Shown here: positions 26,825 to 35,701 of the stretch, piece after piece
Numbering within the stretch: position 1 is the stretch's first letter
Layout: the number at the start of each line of letters is the position of its first letter
Source: Streptoverticillium olivoreticuli subsp. olivoreticuli
GTDB taxonomy: Bacteria > Actinomycetota > Actinomycetes > Streptomycetales > Streptomycetaceae
DNA: 64,000 nt
NCBI RefSeq assembly: GCF_003391135.1
Contig: NZ_CP031455.1
Location: 7,777,501-7,841,500 of the forward strand
Direction: 5' to 3'
Translations under genes and position numbers: made by a program
Notes under the pieces: model-generated
What the model saw: the letters and a program-made list of their open reading frames with translations, nothing else
Databases searched by the model: none
What the model was told of the DNA's origin: nothing

Positions 26825-27781
26825 ATGAAGCGCGTACGCAGAGCGGTCTTCGCTGCGAGTCTGGTGTCTGCATTACTGGTCGGTGGTTCGCAGATCCCGG
26901 CGGCCGCATCCCAGGCGTCGGGCGCCAAGGCCCTCGGGTCGTGTGCGGAGCAGGCGAACGTGGAGGTGTTCCGGGAGGGCGGCATACCGCTGGTCGACTG
27001 GCGGGAGAACCTGGAGTTCGACGGGCGCGGCACGCTCTGGGTCTCGCACCTCAACAAGAACCGGGTCGAGGGGTACGCCCCCGACGGCACGCTCAGGACC
27101 AGCTTCCCCGTCGGCGGCCCCGGCGGGATCCGGCGCGGTCCGGACGGGATGATGTACGTCAACTTCGGTGTGAGCCCGCTGACGTCGTGGGCCACGGGCG
27201 GCGGCGTCATGCGGTTCGACCCGACCGCCGCCACGCCGAAGGCCGAGAAGGTCGTGGACGGGATCTCCGGCGTCAACGGCCTGGCCATCGACGCCGAAGG
27301 CAACTTCTACGTCAGCCGCGAGCTGGCCACCGGCATCCTCAAGTTCCGCCCGGACGGCACGAAGGACGAGGAGTGGACGCGGGCGGCGAACGTCTTCGGC
27401 ACCAATGGCCTGGAGATCGTCGGTGACACGCTCTACGCGAGCGTCATCACCAACACCACGTCCCCGGTCGTACGCGTCCCCCTGAAGGACCCTGCGGCCC
27501 ACACCACGGTCACCGAGCTCAGCCCGAACCCCCTGAAGGCCAAGCTCCTCGACGACCTCACGTACTTCGAGGGCAAGTTGGTGGTCGCGAGCTTCCGCGA
27601 CGGCGAACTCATCCAGGTGGACCCGGCCACGGGCCGCTCCTGCACCCTGGTGACCGGCCTGCGTACGCCCACGAGCGTCCGGGTCGCCCGCGGCTTCGGC
27701 GAACACGACCCCCGGCACGAGCTGTTCGTGTCCGAGGCGTCGGGGCGCATCGTGAAGGTGACGGTGAACGGGGCCTCCTGA
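26825..27781 (+). CDS. Secreted SMP-30/NHL-like beta-propeller protein
   Basis: This 318-aa exported protein has a Sec signal peptide (MKRVRRAVFAASLVSALLVGG, cleavage after an AAA run near residue 29). The mature part is built of propeller strands with NHL/SMP-30 features: LEFDGRGTLWVSHLNKNRVE, NGLAIDAEGNFYVSREL, GILKFRPDG. It is related to secreted lactonase-like and ScyD/ScyE-like propellers; catalytic metal residues are not certain. The ATG at 26825 follows GAAGGGA. It lies 108 nt after the caspase gene with its own AT-rich leader, so probably a separate unit. Confidence 0.8.
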   Translation: MKRVRRAVFAASLVSALLVGGSQIPAAASQASGAKALGSCAEQANVEVFREGGIPLVDWRENLEFDGRGTLWVSHLNKNRVEGYAPDGTLRTSFPVGGPGGIRRGPDGMMYVNFGVSPLTSWATGGGVMRFDPTAATPKAEKVVDGISGVNGLAIDAEGNFYVSRELATGILKFRPDGTKDEEWTRAANVFGTNGLEIVGDTLYASVITNTTSPVVRVPLKDPAAHTTVTELSPNPLKAKLLDDLTYFEGKLVVASFRDGELIQVDPATGRSCTLVTGLRTPTSVRVARGFGEHDPRHELFVSEASGRIVKVTVNGAS

Positions 27782-27808
27782 GCGCGGCGGGGCCATCGCC
27801 GCCCTGCT

Positions 27809-28696
27809 TCACCAGCGCGTCGCCGTGAAGTCGACCGGGCGGGGCCGTAGTTGCTGTACGTATGACGTCAGTCGTCGCATTCGACGGGCCATGTCATCGG
27901 CCGGGAGGTGGCGGCGGTCGCCGTGGCCCGGTAGGAGCCATTCGAAGCGCAGGCTGGCGGCGGTCCGGGTCAGGGAGGCGGCCAGTTCCTCGATGGAGTA
28001 CCAGATGACGTTGTCGACCACTTCGATGTCCTGGGTCGTCCGTGACCAGTAGAGGCTGTCGCCGCTGAAGCAGTAGCGCTCGTCCGCGACGTAGAGGACG
28101 CTCCCGCGCGTGTGCCCGGGAAGGGGGTGGGCGACCACGCCTTCGGCGATCCGGGCCGGGTCGGTGCCGCGGAGCACGCGGTCGGCGTCGGGGGCGGCGT
28201 CGAGGTCGCCCTCGTGGATCCACAGCCGGGCGCCGAAGCGGTCGGCGTAGCGGCGGCCGTGCGCGGCGTGGTCGCGGTGGGTGAGCAGGACGTCGGTGAC
28301 GGGGCCCAGTGCCTCGTAGCGCGCGGCCAGTGGGGCGCTCCAGCGCGGTGTGTCGATCATCATCGTCGTGCCGTCGGGGCGGCTCAGCAGATAGGAGTTG
28401 GCGCCCGCGGTCTGCGTGGAGTTGTGCCCGCACAGGTGCACCGTGTCGTCCAGGGCCATCGGGAAGGGGTCCAGCGCCGGGTCCAGCCGCCCGGCCGGCG
28501 GGTGGATCGACCGGGTGGGGCAGGCGTGCGCCGCGGCGTGGAACCGTTGGACCTCATCCTGTCCGCGCGGCTGGCGCAGGACGACCGAGCGGCCGTCCGC
28601 CTCGCCGATGAGGCCGGGGGCGAGCTGCCGGGCGACGTCGCAGTTCGTACACCGCTCGTCCACACGCCAGCCGCCCTCGAACCGTTCGTCGCCCAT
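27809..28696 (-). CDS. MBL-fold metallohydrolase with N-terminal ferredoxin-like domain
   Basis: A 295-aa protein. Residues about 10-65 resemble a single-cluster ferredoxin (RCTNCDVARQLAPG, later AHACPTRSI). The third expected Cys of CxxCxxC is Ala22, leaving C16, C19 and C59, so a 3Fe-4S cluster or no cluster is possible. Residues about 85-290 form a metallo-beta-lactamase fold with LTHRDHAAHG in place of the classic HxHxDH, PLPGHTRGS, FSGDSLYW and LLPGHGDR. Such fusions occur in actinobacteria and plants; the substrate is unknown. It is convergent with the secreted propeller gene. Confidence 0.8.
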   Translation of the reverse strand: MGDERFEGGWRVDERCTNCDVARQLAPGLIGEADGRSVVLRQPRGQDEVQRFHAAAHACPTRSIHPPAGRLDPALDPFPMALDDTVHLCGHNSTQTAGANSYLLSRPDGTTMMIDTPRWSAPLAARYEALGPVTDVLLTHRDHAAHGRRYADRFGARLWIHEGDLDAAPDADRVLRGTDPARIAEGVVAHPLPGHTRGSVLYVADERYCFSGDSLYWSRTTQDIEVVDNVIWYSIEELAASLTRTAASLRFEWLLPGHGDRRHLPADDMARRMRRLTSYVQQLRPRPVDFTATRW

Positions 28697-28800
28697 CGCC
28701 CGACTCCCTCACGCGCCGCGGCCGCCGGCCGGCCGTCCACCCTCAGGGGTATCGCGCGCCGTGCGGAAAAGGGAACAGGGTCCGGGCCTTGTGCTTGCGC

Positions 28801-28839
28801 GGGGGCGCTGCTCTCGGCGGTCGCCTCGAGGGCGCCCCC
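28801..28839 (-). terminator. Possible terminator of the MarR gene
   Basis: An 8-bp GC stem (GGGGGCGC with its complement) encloses a 23-nt loop that can fold further. It starts 8 nt after the MarR stop on the minus strand. A long loop makes this less certain. Confidence 0.45.
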
Positions 28840-28846
28840 TGGGGCG

Positions 28847-29305
28847 TCACGCGGACGGCGGCAGGGCGTCCGGGTTGAGGTGTGCGACCAGGCGGCTCAG
28901 GAGGTCGTGCGCGGTGGCCCGTTCCGCGGGGGAGAGGACGGCCAGCGCCGCGTCGTTGACCCGGCCGACGACGGCCTGTGCGCGCTCGCTCAGGCGTCGG
29001 CCGTCCTCGGTGAGGTAGAGGCAGAGCACTCGGCGGTTGGTGGGGTGCGGGCGGCGCTCCATCATTCCGCGCTCGACGAGCCCGGTCACGGCGGCTCCCA
29101 TGGACTGGGCCGTGATGCCGGCGCGGCGGGCGGAGTCGGCGCTGGAGACCCCGGGCCGCTGGAGGGCGTGCTGGAGCGCGCGGTGCTGCGCCAGGGTCAG
29201 ATCCAGGGTGCGCAGCTCCTTCTCCAGACGGGAGCCCATGGCCTGGGAGAACTGCCAGGCGAGGTAGCCGGTGTAAGGGGTCTGTTCGTTCATGGGGACC
29301 GCCAC
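28847..29305 (-). CDS. MarR-family transcriptional regulator
   Basis: A winged-helix MarR protein (148-152 aa) with the recognition part ARRAGITAQSMGAAVTGLVERG and the wing RRPHPTNRRVLCLYLTEDGR. The start may be GTG 29305 or ATG 29293. The GTG lies inside an operator repeat and has AAGG 10 nt ahead; the ATG has no ribosome site. It is divergent from a membrane exporter gene, with two inverted operator copies between them, so it most likely represses both in the absence of a ligand (inference). Three Met in the ligand region (GRLEK...GMMER) are unremarkable. Confidence 0.85.
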   Translation of the reverse strand: MAVPMNEQTPYTGYLAWQFSQAMGSRLEKELRTLDLTLAQHRALQHALQRPGVSSADSARRAGITAQSMGAAVTGLVERGMMERRPHPTNRRVLCLYLTEDGRRLSERAQAVVGRVNDAALAVLSPAERATAHDLLSRLVAHLNPDALPPSA

Positions 29306-29354
29306 TTGTAAGGCACCTTATGATCGCTGTTACTGTTATAAGGCAGCTTACAAG
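29305..29354. promoter_or_regulatory. Twin MarR operator sites
   Basis: CTTGTAAGGCACCTTAT (29305-29321) and ATAAGGCAGCTTACAAG (29338-29354) are inverted copies with 14 of 17 positions matching, centres 33 bp apart. Each is itself near-palindromic (TAAGG-CA-CCTTA). They fill the short gap between the divergent MarR and exporter genes. Confidence 0.75.
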
Positions 29355-29368
29355 TTTGGACGGTCTTC

Positions 29369-30436
29369 GTGTCACTTCCCGCCTCCCCGCCCGCCACCTC
29401 CGCGCGGCACGCCGCCCCGCACTCCGACATACCGGACCCCGCGCCGCCGCGGCACCCGCAGGGCGGCCTGAAGGGCGTCCTCCTCCCGGTGGCCGTCGTG
29501 CTGGCCATCGGGACGATCTTCGTCAGCGTCTACCTCGCCGCTTTCCACGCCCCCAGACCGCACGATCTCCCGGTCGCCGCCGTGGGCACGTCCCACCAGG
29601 CCGACCGGCTCCGGGAAGGTCTGGACTCCGGCCTGCCCGGCGGCTTCGACGTGCGGCCCTACGCCGACGAGCGCGCCGCCCGGGACGCCGTCGAGCACCG
29701 CCACGTCTACGCCGCCTACCTCCCCGGAACCGGCCACGGCGACCCGAAGCTGCTCTACGCGGGCGCCAACGGGCCCTCGGTCACCGGCACCCTCACCGGG
29801 GCCTTCGGCCCCGTCGCCGCGGCGGGCGGCCACCGGCTCGCCCAGGAGGACGTCCTCCCCGCCTCCGCCGGTGACACCCGCGGTCTGTCGATCTTCTACG
29901 CGGCCTTCGGCCTGGTCCTCGCCGGCTATCTGTTCGGCATGATGACCTACCAGGCCGCGCCCGTCCTGCGCTTCCGGCAGCGCATGGCCAGCCTCGCGCT
30001 CTTCGGCGTCCTCGGAGGCATCATCATCGCCCTCGTCGCGGGCGACACCGGCTTCGGCGCGCTGCCCGGCTCCTTCGTGGGCATCGCGGGCACGATCGCC
30101 CTGATGGCCATGGCGGCGGGCGGCGCGACCATGGTGTTCATCAAGTGGGCCGGAGCCGCGGGCGCCGGACTGGCCTCGGTCGTCCTGCTGACCCTCGGCA
30201 ACAGCACCAGCGGCGGCGTCATGCCCGCTCCCTACCTCCCGGGATGGCTGCACCCGCTGTCCGAGGTCCTGCCCGTCGCCGCCGGTGTGCGCGCCCTCCA
30301 GGGGCTCGCGTACTTCCACAACGACGGCCTGGGGCGCGGCATCGCCGTCCTGGTCGTCTGGATCGTCGCCTGCGCGGGGCTGCTCCACCTGCGGGACGCG
30401 CGCGACGCCCGCAAGCGGACCGCCCCCGCTTCCTGA
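29369..30436 (+). CDS. ABC-2 type membrane exporter (YhgE/Pip-like)
   Basis: A 355-aa membrane protein. After a Pro-rich cytosolic tail of about 35 residues come one TM (LLPVAVVLAIGTIFVSVYLA) and an extracytoplasmic domain of about 130 residues. Five further TMs follow from about residue 170 (IFYAAFGLVLAGYLFGM and later). This is the layout of ABC-2 permease-like proteins without a partner ATPase in the locus, related to YhgE/Pip and DUF3533 groups. It probably exports or resists a toxic lipophilic compound under MarR control (inference). GTG start 29369 follows GGACG. Confidence 0.78.
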   Translation: MSLPASPPATSARHAAPHSDIPDPAPPRHPQGGLKGVLLPVAVVLAIGTIFVSVYLAAFHAPRPHDLPVAAVGTSHQADRLREGLDSGLPGGFDVRPYADERAARDAVEHRHVYAAYLPGTGHGDPKLLYAGANGPSVTGTLTGAFGPVAAAGGHRLAQEDVLPASAGDTRGLSIFYAAFGLVLAGYLFGMMTYQAAPVLRFRQRMASLALFGVLGGIIIALVAGDTGFGALPGSFVGIAGTIALMAMAAGGATMVFIKWAGAAGAGLASVVLLTLGNSTSGGVMPAPYLPGWLHPLSEVLPVAAGVRALQGLAYFHNDGLGRGIAVLVVWIVACAGLLHLRDARDARKRTAPAS

Positions 30437-30464
30437 GCCCGGAGCGCCGGCCGGGCGGGCGTCA

Positions 30465-30492
30465 CCGGGGCGGAGGCGAGCCGCCGCCCCGG
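30465..30492. terminator. Terminator between convergent genes
   Basis: CCGGGGCGG and CCGCCCCGG form a 9-bp stem with a 10-nt loop, between the exporter (ends 30436) and the nitroreductase (ends 30535 on minus). Confidence 0.7.
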
Positions 30493-30534
30493 ACCCCGGG
30501 GACCGCTGTAACGCCGGCAGGCGCGAGCTCGCGG

Positions 30535-30981
30535 TCAGTGCCCGGCCGGTGCCGCCTCCAGGACGAAGACCGGGATCTCGCGGTCCGTCGCCTTCTGGTA
30601 GTCGGCGTAGTCGGGGTAGGCCGCGACCGCGCGCTCCCACCACAGGGCCTTCTCCTCGCCCGTGACCTCACGGGCCGTCATGTCCCGGCGCACGGGCCCG
30701 TCCTGGAGTTCCACGCGCGGGTCGGCGACGATGTTGTGGTACCAGACGGGGTGCTTGGGGCCGCCGCCCAGGGAGGCGACCACGGCATACCCGCCCTCGT
30801 GCTCCACCCGCATCAGCGGCGTCTTGCGGATCTTGCCGCTCTTCGCGCCCCGGGTCGTGAGGACGATGACGGGCATGCCCCTTATCGTCGTCCCCCGCGT
30901 GCCGCCCGAGCTCTCGTACAGCTCGACCTGTTCGCTCACCCGGTGATCCGGGCTCGGTTCGTACTCTCCCTCAAGAGGCAT
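30535..30981 (-). CDS. Deazaflavin (F420)-dependent nitroreductase family protein
   Basis: A 148-aa protein of the DDN/FDOR-B group, a split-barrel binding F420H2. Characteristic pieces are LTTRGAKSGKIRKTPLMRV (F420 phosphate loop) and GGPKHPVWYHNI. Members reduce quinones, nitro-compounds or mycotoxin-like enones and may protect from oxidative stress; the substrate is unknown. The ATG at 30981 follows GGGACGGAC. An upstream extension to 31059 shows no conserved sequence. F420 use is established for the family, not shown here. Confidence 0.88.
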   Translation of the reverse strand: MPLEGEYEPSPDHRVSEQVELYESSGGTRGTTIRGMPVIVLTTRGAKSGKIRKTPLMRVEHEGGYAVVASLGGGPKHPVWYHNIVADPRVELQDGPVRRDMTAREVTGEEKALWWERAVAAYPDYADYQKATDREIPVFVLEAAPAGH

Positions 30982-31200
30982 GCTGTCCGTCCCGTCCGAC
31001 GAAGTCTCAAGTCGCATCGCACACAGCCGGGGCATCCGCCCCGCACCTCGGCTCAACAACCGGATCGGCTGTCATCATCCCCGGCGTCCGCGCCGGGCGC
31101 AGCAGGGCCACGCCGCGGTCGACGGGAACGCGCCGACGCCTTCCGCCGCCAGGCCCCCGGCGGTAACCTGCGGGCCCGTCCGCCGCCAGAGGGGTGTCCC

Positions 31201-32058
31201 GTGGGCGCAGCCGTCGGCCTCGATCCCGTCGCCGAGCACGAGAAGACCCGCGCCGCGCTGCGCGCCGCCGTCCCGCGCCTGGTCCGGCTGCTGCGCGACG
31301 TCCCGGACGGGGGCGCGCCCTCCGGTGTGCCGGTGTGGACGGTGAGCGATGTCGGCGCGCACCTCCAGGCCGTGTATCTGGCGTACTGCTCGGCTTTCAC
31401 CGGGGAGTTCGACGGGTGGGACGCCGTACTGCCCACGGGCGGCGGCGCGTTCATCGAGCGGATCACGGCCGTGAACGCCAAGGCGATCGGCCTCTTCGGC
31501 GGGGACGGGTGCGGCGGGTCCGGTGACTTCGTCGCCGAGCGGGGCGAGACGTTCCTGAGGGTCACCGAGGGGCTCGCCCCGGACACTCCCGTCGCGACCC
31601 CCTGGTACGGGGAGGGCGTCCGGCTCACGCTCGCGGCCGCGACCGGGCTGATGCTCAGCGAGACCCTCGTCCACGGACTCGACATCGCCCGCGGCACCCG
31701 GCTCCCATGGGCGATCGGGGCGGACGAGGCCCGCCTGGTGATCGGTCAGGCGTTCCCGACGATGATGCCGCTCGCCCTGGACACGGCGAAGGCGCAAGGA
31801 GTCCGGATCGCGTTCGACGTCGCGATCAAGGGCGGCCCGCGGCTGGCGGTCGTCGTCGAGGACGGGACGGCGACGGTGACCCGTGACGCTCCGCCGCGCG
31901 CCTACGACTGCCGGATCACCGCGGCGCCGACCGCGTTCCTGCTGATCGGCTTCCGGCGCACACCGCTGTGGAAGGCGATCGCGCGCGGCCGGATACGGGC
32001 CGCCGGCCGCAGACCGTGGCTCGCCACCCGCCTCACGGAACTCGTCGCCAGCCCTTGA
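31201..32058 (+). CDS. Maleylpyruvate isomerase-like, mycothiol-dependent family
   Basis: A 285-aa protein with an N-terminal DinB-like four-helix domain typical of mycothiol-dependent maleylpyruvate isomerases (VSDVGAHLQAV and LVHGLDIARG metal-site helices). The C-terminal SCP2-like part (about 200-285, FDVAIKGGPRLAVVVEDG) covers the rest. Members isomerise maleylpyruvate or conjugate mycothiol in actinobacteria. GTG 31201 is chosen because AGAGGGG sits 7 nt ahead and is in frame with the domain start. No aromatic-degradation genes lie nearby, so the substrate remains open. Confidence 0.82.
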   Translation: MGAAVGLDPVAEHEKTRAALRAAVPRLVRLLRDVPDGGAPSGVPVWTVSDVGAHLQAVYLAYCSAFTGEFDGWDAVLPTGGGAFIERITAVNAKAIGLFGGDGCGGSGDFVAERGETFLRVTEGLAPDTPVATPWYGEGVRLTLAAATGLMLSETLVHGLDIARGTRLPWAIGADEARLVIGQAFPTMMPLALDTAKAQGVRIAFDVAIKGGPRLAVVVEDGTATVTRDAPPRAYDCRITAAPTAFLLIGFRRTPLWKAIARGRIRAAGRRPWLATRLTELVASP

Positions 32059-32080
32059 CCCCGGAGAAGTCGCGACCCCG

Positions 32081-33010
32081 TCAGGCGACGGGGTCGGTGA
32101 CGCCCCCGGGGCAGGCGAGGTGTTCGGCGTCCCAGCCCGCGAGGCGGGCCGCGGACCGATAGACCGACTCGTAGAAGTCGAGCACCTGCTGCCGGGCGTC
32201 CGGCTCGCCGCGCACGTCGTCGTAGGCCAGCGTGGCGAGATGGCTGCCGCGCTGCTCGTTCCACCGTGCCGCCGCCGGCCGCAGCGGCCGGTCGGCCAGA
32301 CCGGCGGGCTCCGGCGCGGCGTACGAGTAGAAGGCGGGAGCGGGGAAGGTGTCGTCGCCGAACCAGAAGCCCGCGCTGATGACCTCCCGTGAGTACGCCT
32401 CCCGGGTCACCGGGTCGACTTCCCGCGGCTGGTCGATCCTGCGGTCGGAGAAGCGCGTGACCGCGATGTCGAAGGTGTGCCAGAAGTGATGCACCGGGCT
32501 GATCTTGCCGGAGTAGCGGGACGAGAACTCCTCCAGCACCAGGTTCACTTGGCTCAGCACCTGCCAGTACCGGTTGACCCAAAAGGGATCGTACGCGGCG
32601 TGCTCGGTGTCCTCGGTGAAGGGCCGCCGCACATCGGGCAGGTCGAACGGGTGCGGATGCTCGACGCTCACCTCGGCCCCGATCGCGCGCAGCGCCTCCT
32701 GCGTCCGGTGGTGGAAGTCGGCCACGGACCGCCCGATCAGGGAGAACGACTGCTCGCTGCCGTCCAGGGCGCGCACGATCAGCCGGTGGGCGACGAAATC
32801 GAAGTCGATCGTGAAGACCGGGTTGCCGTCCACGAGCCCCATCGGGCGCGTGGTGATGCCGGACCCCGTGACATGGAACGGGACGTTCCACCAGTGGTTG
32901 CGCCGTACGCTCCCGGCCAGCCGGATCTTCCCGACGACCTGCGCGAAGCGGTGCAGCGTCTCCTTCGAAGCCTTCCATTCCGCCAGCGGAACCGGTGGAA
33001 AGATCTCCAC
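32081..33010 (-). CDS. DUF5996 family protein
   Basis: A 309-aa protein matching actinobacterial DUF5996 throughout: LAEWKASKETLHRFAQVVGKI, NHWWNVPFHV, FDFVAHRLIV, AAYDPFWVNRYW, HHFWHTFDIAVTRFSDR. Length equals the family. No catalytic site is known. Conserved Trp/His clusters (NHWWNV, HHFWH) suggest a binding pocket. It is convergent with the isomerase across 22 nt and stands alone. Function unknown. Confidence 0.85.
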   Translation of the reverse strand: MEIFPPVPLAEWKASKETLHRFAQVVGKIRLAGSVRRNHWWNVPFHVTGSGITTRPMGLVDGNPVFTIDFDFVAHRLIVRALDGSEQSFSLIGRSVADFHHRTQEALRAIGAEVSVEHPHPFDLPDVRRPFTEDTEHAAYDPFWVNRYWQVLSQVNLVLEEFSSRYSGKISPVHHFWHTFDIAVTRFSDRRIDQPREVDPVTREAYSREVISAGFWFGDDTFPAPAFYSYAAPEPAGLADRPLRPAAARWNEQRGSHLATLAYDDVRGEPDARQQVLDFYESVYRSAARLAGWDAEHLACPGGVTDPVA

Positions 33011-33098
33011 GCCACCTCACTCCTCGCGCTCGCCCCCGGCCCCGACGCTAGGCGACCGCCGGGGCCGCCGCATCCCGGACGGAGTCGCCCGCGAGCCG

Positions 33099-34271
33099 TC
33101 ACCCGGGGCCCGGCGTCAGGCGGAGGCGGACCGGCGGTGGTCCGGGCGGGGGCGCGGGGAGGCGCAGTGGCGCGGCGCCGGGGGTGAGGGAGCCGAGGAC
33201 GCGGGCGTGCCGGGCCCCCGTGCACGTAGGGACCGAGCCCGGCAGCCCGTGCGCGCTCAGGAAGCCCAGCACCGCGAACGCGTACGCCTCCTTGGCCGCC
33301 GACGGCAGGCCCAACTCGTCGGACGTGCGCACCACGACCCCGGGCAGCGCCGCCCCCAGCATGCCCATCAGCGTCGGATTGCGCGTGCCCCCGCCGGAGG
33401 CGACGACCTCCGTGCCCCCTTGGGCCCGGACCGCGTCGGCCACGGTGTGCGCCGTGAGCGTGGTGACGGTGGCCACGACGTCCTCGGCGGGGAGCGGCCC
33501 GAGCCCCGTCGAGGCACCGAGCAGATACGGCAGGTGGAAGAGCTCCTTGCCGGTGGTCTTCGGCGCGGGCCGCGCGTAGTACGGCTCGGCGAGCAGCCGG
33601 TCCAGGAGCGGGCGGTGCACGGTGCCGCGCGCCGCCAGAGCGCCGTCGGCGTCGAAGGCGCGGCGGCCACCGGTGACATGGCGGACGGCCGCGTCGATCA
33701 GCGCGTTGCCGGGCCCGGTGTCGTACGCGCAACCGCCGTCGGCCACCGTGATGTTGGCGATGCCGCCGAGGTTCAGGGCGATCGGGCGGCCCGGCCGGTC
33801 GCGCAGCCACATGGTGTCGACGAGGGCGACCAGCGGTGCGCCCTGGCCGCCCGCCGCCACGTCGCGGGAGCGGAAGTCCGAGACGACCGGCAGCCCGGTG
33901 CGTTCGGCGATCCACGCCGGCCCGCCGATCTGGAGCGTGCCGTGGACGCGGCCGTCCTCCGCCCAGTGGAAGACGGTCTGGCCGTGCGAGGCGACGAGGT
34001 CCGCGCGCCCGGCGCACAGTTCGCGGTCGGCGCGGGCGGCGACCTCGGCGAACGCCCGGCCGATCCCGGTGTCCAGGCGGCACACCGCCTCCAGGGTGGT
34101 GGGCTCCGGGGGCAGCGCGGCGGCGAGCTCCGCGCGCAGCCCCTCGTCGTACGCCTGGCCGACTGTGCCCAGCGGCGTCAGGCGCAGCGTGTCACCCTCG
34201 GTCCACAGGTCGGCCGCCGCGGCGTCGACGGCGTCGTACGACGTGCCCGACATCAGGCCGATCACCCGCAT
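33099..34271 (-). CDS. anmK: Anhydro-N-acetylmuramic acid kinase
   Basis: A 390-aa kinase of the ASKHA fold that converts 1,6-anhydro-MurNAc to MurNAc-6-phosphate in cell-wall recycling. Motifs are GLMSGTSYDAVDAA (N-terminal phosphate loop), SHGQTVFHW, IGGPAWIAERTG, FRSRDVAAGGQGAPLV, LNLGGIANITV, DTGPGNALID and ASGGGTRNP. ATG 34271 follows AAGGAGG. It lies 20 nt downstream of an MFS transporter gene on the same strand, so that transporter may bring in a cell-wall sugar (inference). Confidence 0.93.
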   Translation of the reverse strand: MRVIGLMSGTSYDAVDAAAADLWTEGDTLRLTPLGTVGQAYDEGLRAELAAALPPEPTTLEAVCRLDTGIGRAFAEVAARADRELCAGRADLVASHGQTVFHWAEDGRVHGTLQIGGPAWIAERTGLPVVSDFRSRDVAAGGQGAPLVALVDTMWLRDRPGRPIALNLGGIANITVADGGCAYDTGPGNALIDAAVRHVTGGRRAFDADGALAARGTVHRPLLDRLLAEPYYARPAPKTTGKELFHLPYLLGASTGLGPLPAEDVVATVTTLTAHTVADAVRAQGGTEVVASGGGTRNPTLMGMLGAALPGVVVRTSDELGLPSAAKEAYAFAVLGFLSAHGLPGSVPTCTGARHARVLGSLTPGAAPLRLPAPPPGPPPVRLRLTPGPG

Positions 34272-34291
34272 GGCCGCACCCGCCTCCTTCG

Positions 34292-35593
34292 TCAGTCGCG
34301 CAGCGCGCGCCGGTGGTCGTCGGCGCGCAGCGTCAACAGCGTCGCGGCGCTGACCGCGCAGGTCGCCATGGCGTAGTACGCGGGGATGTCGGCGTCGGCG
34401 GTGCGATCGACGAGCTCGGTGACGATGAGCCCGGCGCAGCCGGAGAAGACGGCGTTGGCCAGGGAGTAGGCCAGCCCCAGGCCCGTGCAGCGCACCCGTG
34501 CGGGGAACATCTCCGCCAGCATCGCGGGACCCGGCCCGGCCATGAGCCCGACCACCGCCCCCGCGAGGAGCACCGCGAGGCCCCTGACCACCGGCGGTGT
34601 GCCCCCGCCCTGGACGGCCCTGAGCAGCGGGAAAGCGAGCAGTGCGACCAGCCCCGCCCCGGTGGCCATGACAGGGCGGCGGCCGACGCGGTCGCTCAGC
34701 GCCCCCGCGGGGAGGATGGACAGGGCGAACCCGAGGTCGGCCAGGAAGGTGGCGGTCAGCGCCTCCCGGAACGTGGTGCCGAGCGTGTGCTGGAGGTAGC
34801 CCGGCAGGACCACCAGGAAGGTGTATCCGGCCGCCGACCAGCCCATGATCCGCCCGATGCCCAGCGCGACGGCCCGGAGCACCTCGCCCGGCGCGGCCAC
34901 CGGCGCCGGGTCCGCGCGGCCGCGCACCGGCGCCGTCTCGTCGAGCCTCAGCCGGAGCCACAGCGCCGCCAGACCCAGCGGCAGCGCCAGCAGGAACGGC
35001 ACCCGCCACCCCCAGTCGTACAGCGCCCGTTCCCCCAGGATCGTCGCCGCCCCGGCGGCCAGTCCCGTCCCGGCGAGCAGCCCGAGCGCGACCGTGAACG
35101 ACTGCCACGCTCCGTACAGCCCGCGCTTCCCGCGCGGGGCGGACTCCGTCATCAGCGACACCGCGCCCCCGAACTCCCCGCCCGCGGAGAGGCCTTGGAG
35201 CACGCGCACCAGGGTGAGCACCCAGGGGGCCGCGGCTCCGAGCGTGGCGCGGGTGGGCAGCAGCCCGATCGCGGTGGTGGCGACGGTCATCAGCAGCAGC
35301 GCCAGGACGAGCGCGGGCCGCCGGCCGAGCCGGTCCCCGACCCGCCCGAACAGCGCCGCGCCGACCGGCCGGAAGAAGAAGGCCAGCGCGAACGACGCGT
35401 ACGTCTTGATCAGGCCCTCGGTGCCGCTCCCCGTGCCGCCGCCGAAGAATTCGGCGGCGATGACCGTGGCGAAACAGCCGTACGCCCCGAACTCGTACCA
35501 CTCGACGAAGTTGCCCACCGAGCCTGCGAGGAGGGCGCGCCGCGCCCGCGTCCGGCGGGTGGCGCCGAGGTCGTCGGCGGTCAGTACGGACAC
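34292..35593 (-). CDS. MFS transporter, metabolite:H+ symporter (MHS) type
   Basis: A 433-aa polytopic protein with 12 hydrophobic segments. It has MHS features: VGNFVEWYEFGAYG near the N-terminus, GRVGDRLGRRPAL between TM2 and TM3, LQGLSAGGEFGGA, and a second DRVGRRPVM motif between TM8 and TM9. Family members import organic acids, betaine or similar with H+. It is cotranscribed with anmK, which is unusual for MHS carriers and hints at a role in taking up muropeptide-derived sugars. The substrate is not known. Confidence 0.85.
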   Translation of the reverse strand: MSVLTADDLGATRRTRARRALLAGSVGNFVEWYEFGAYGCFATVIAAEFFGGGTGSGTEGLIKTYASFALAFFFRPVGAALFGRVGDRLGRRPALVLALLLMTVATTAIGLLPTRATLGAAAPWVLTLVRVLQGLSAGGEFGGAVSLMTESAPRGKRGLYGAWQSFTVALGLLAGTGLAAGAATILGERALYDWGWRVPFLLALPLGLAALWLRLRLDETAPVRGRADPAPVAAPGEVLRAVALGIGRIMGWSAAGYTFLVVLPGYLQHTLGTTFREALTATFLADLGFALSILPAGALSDRVGRRPVMATGAGLVALLAFPLLRAVQGGGTPPVVRGLAVLLAGAVVGLMAGPGPAMLAEMFPARVRCTGLGLAYSLANAVFSGCAGLIVTELVDRTADADIPAYYAMATCAVSAATLLTLRADDHRRALRD

Positions 35594-35701
35594 GGCGGAG
35601 CCCTTCCCGTCGGGGACGAGGGGGTGCCCTGACAGGTGTAGCAGCCGGGGGAGCGCGGGGGCAGCGCGGTCACCGGTCGTTCCGTACGAACCGGTTCGGC
35701 C

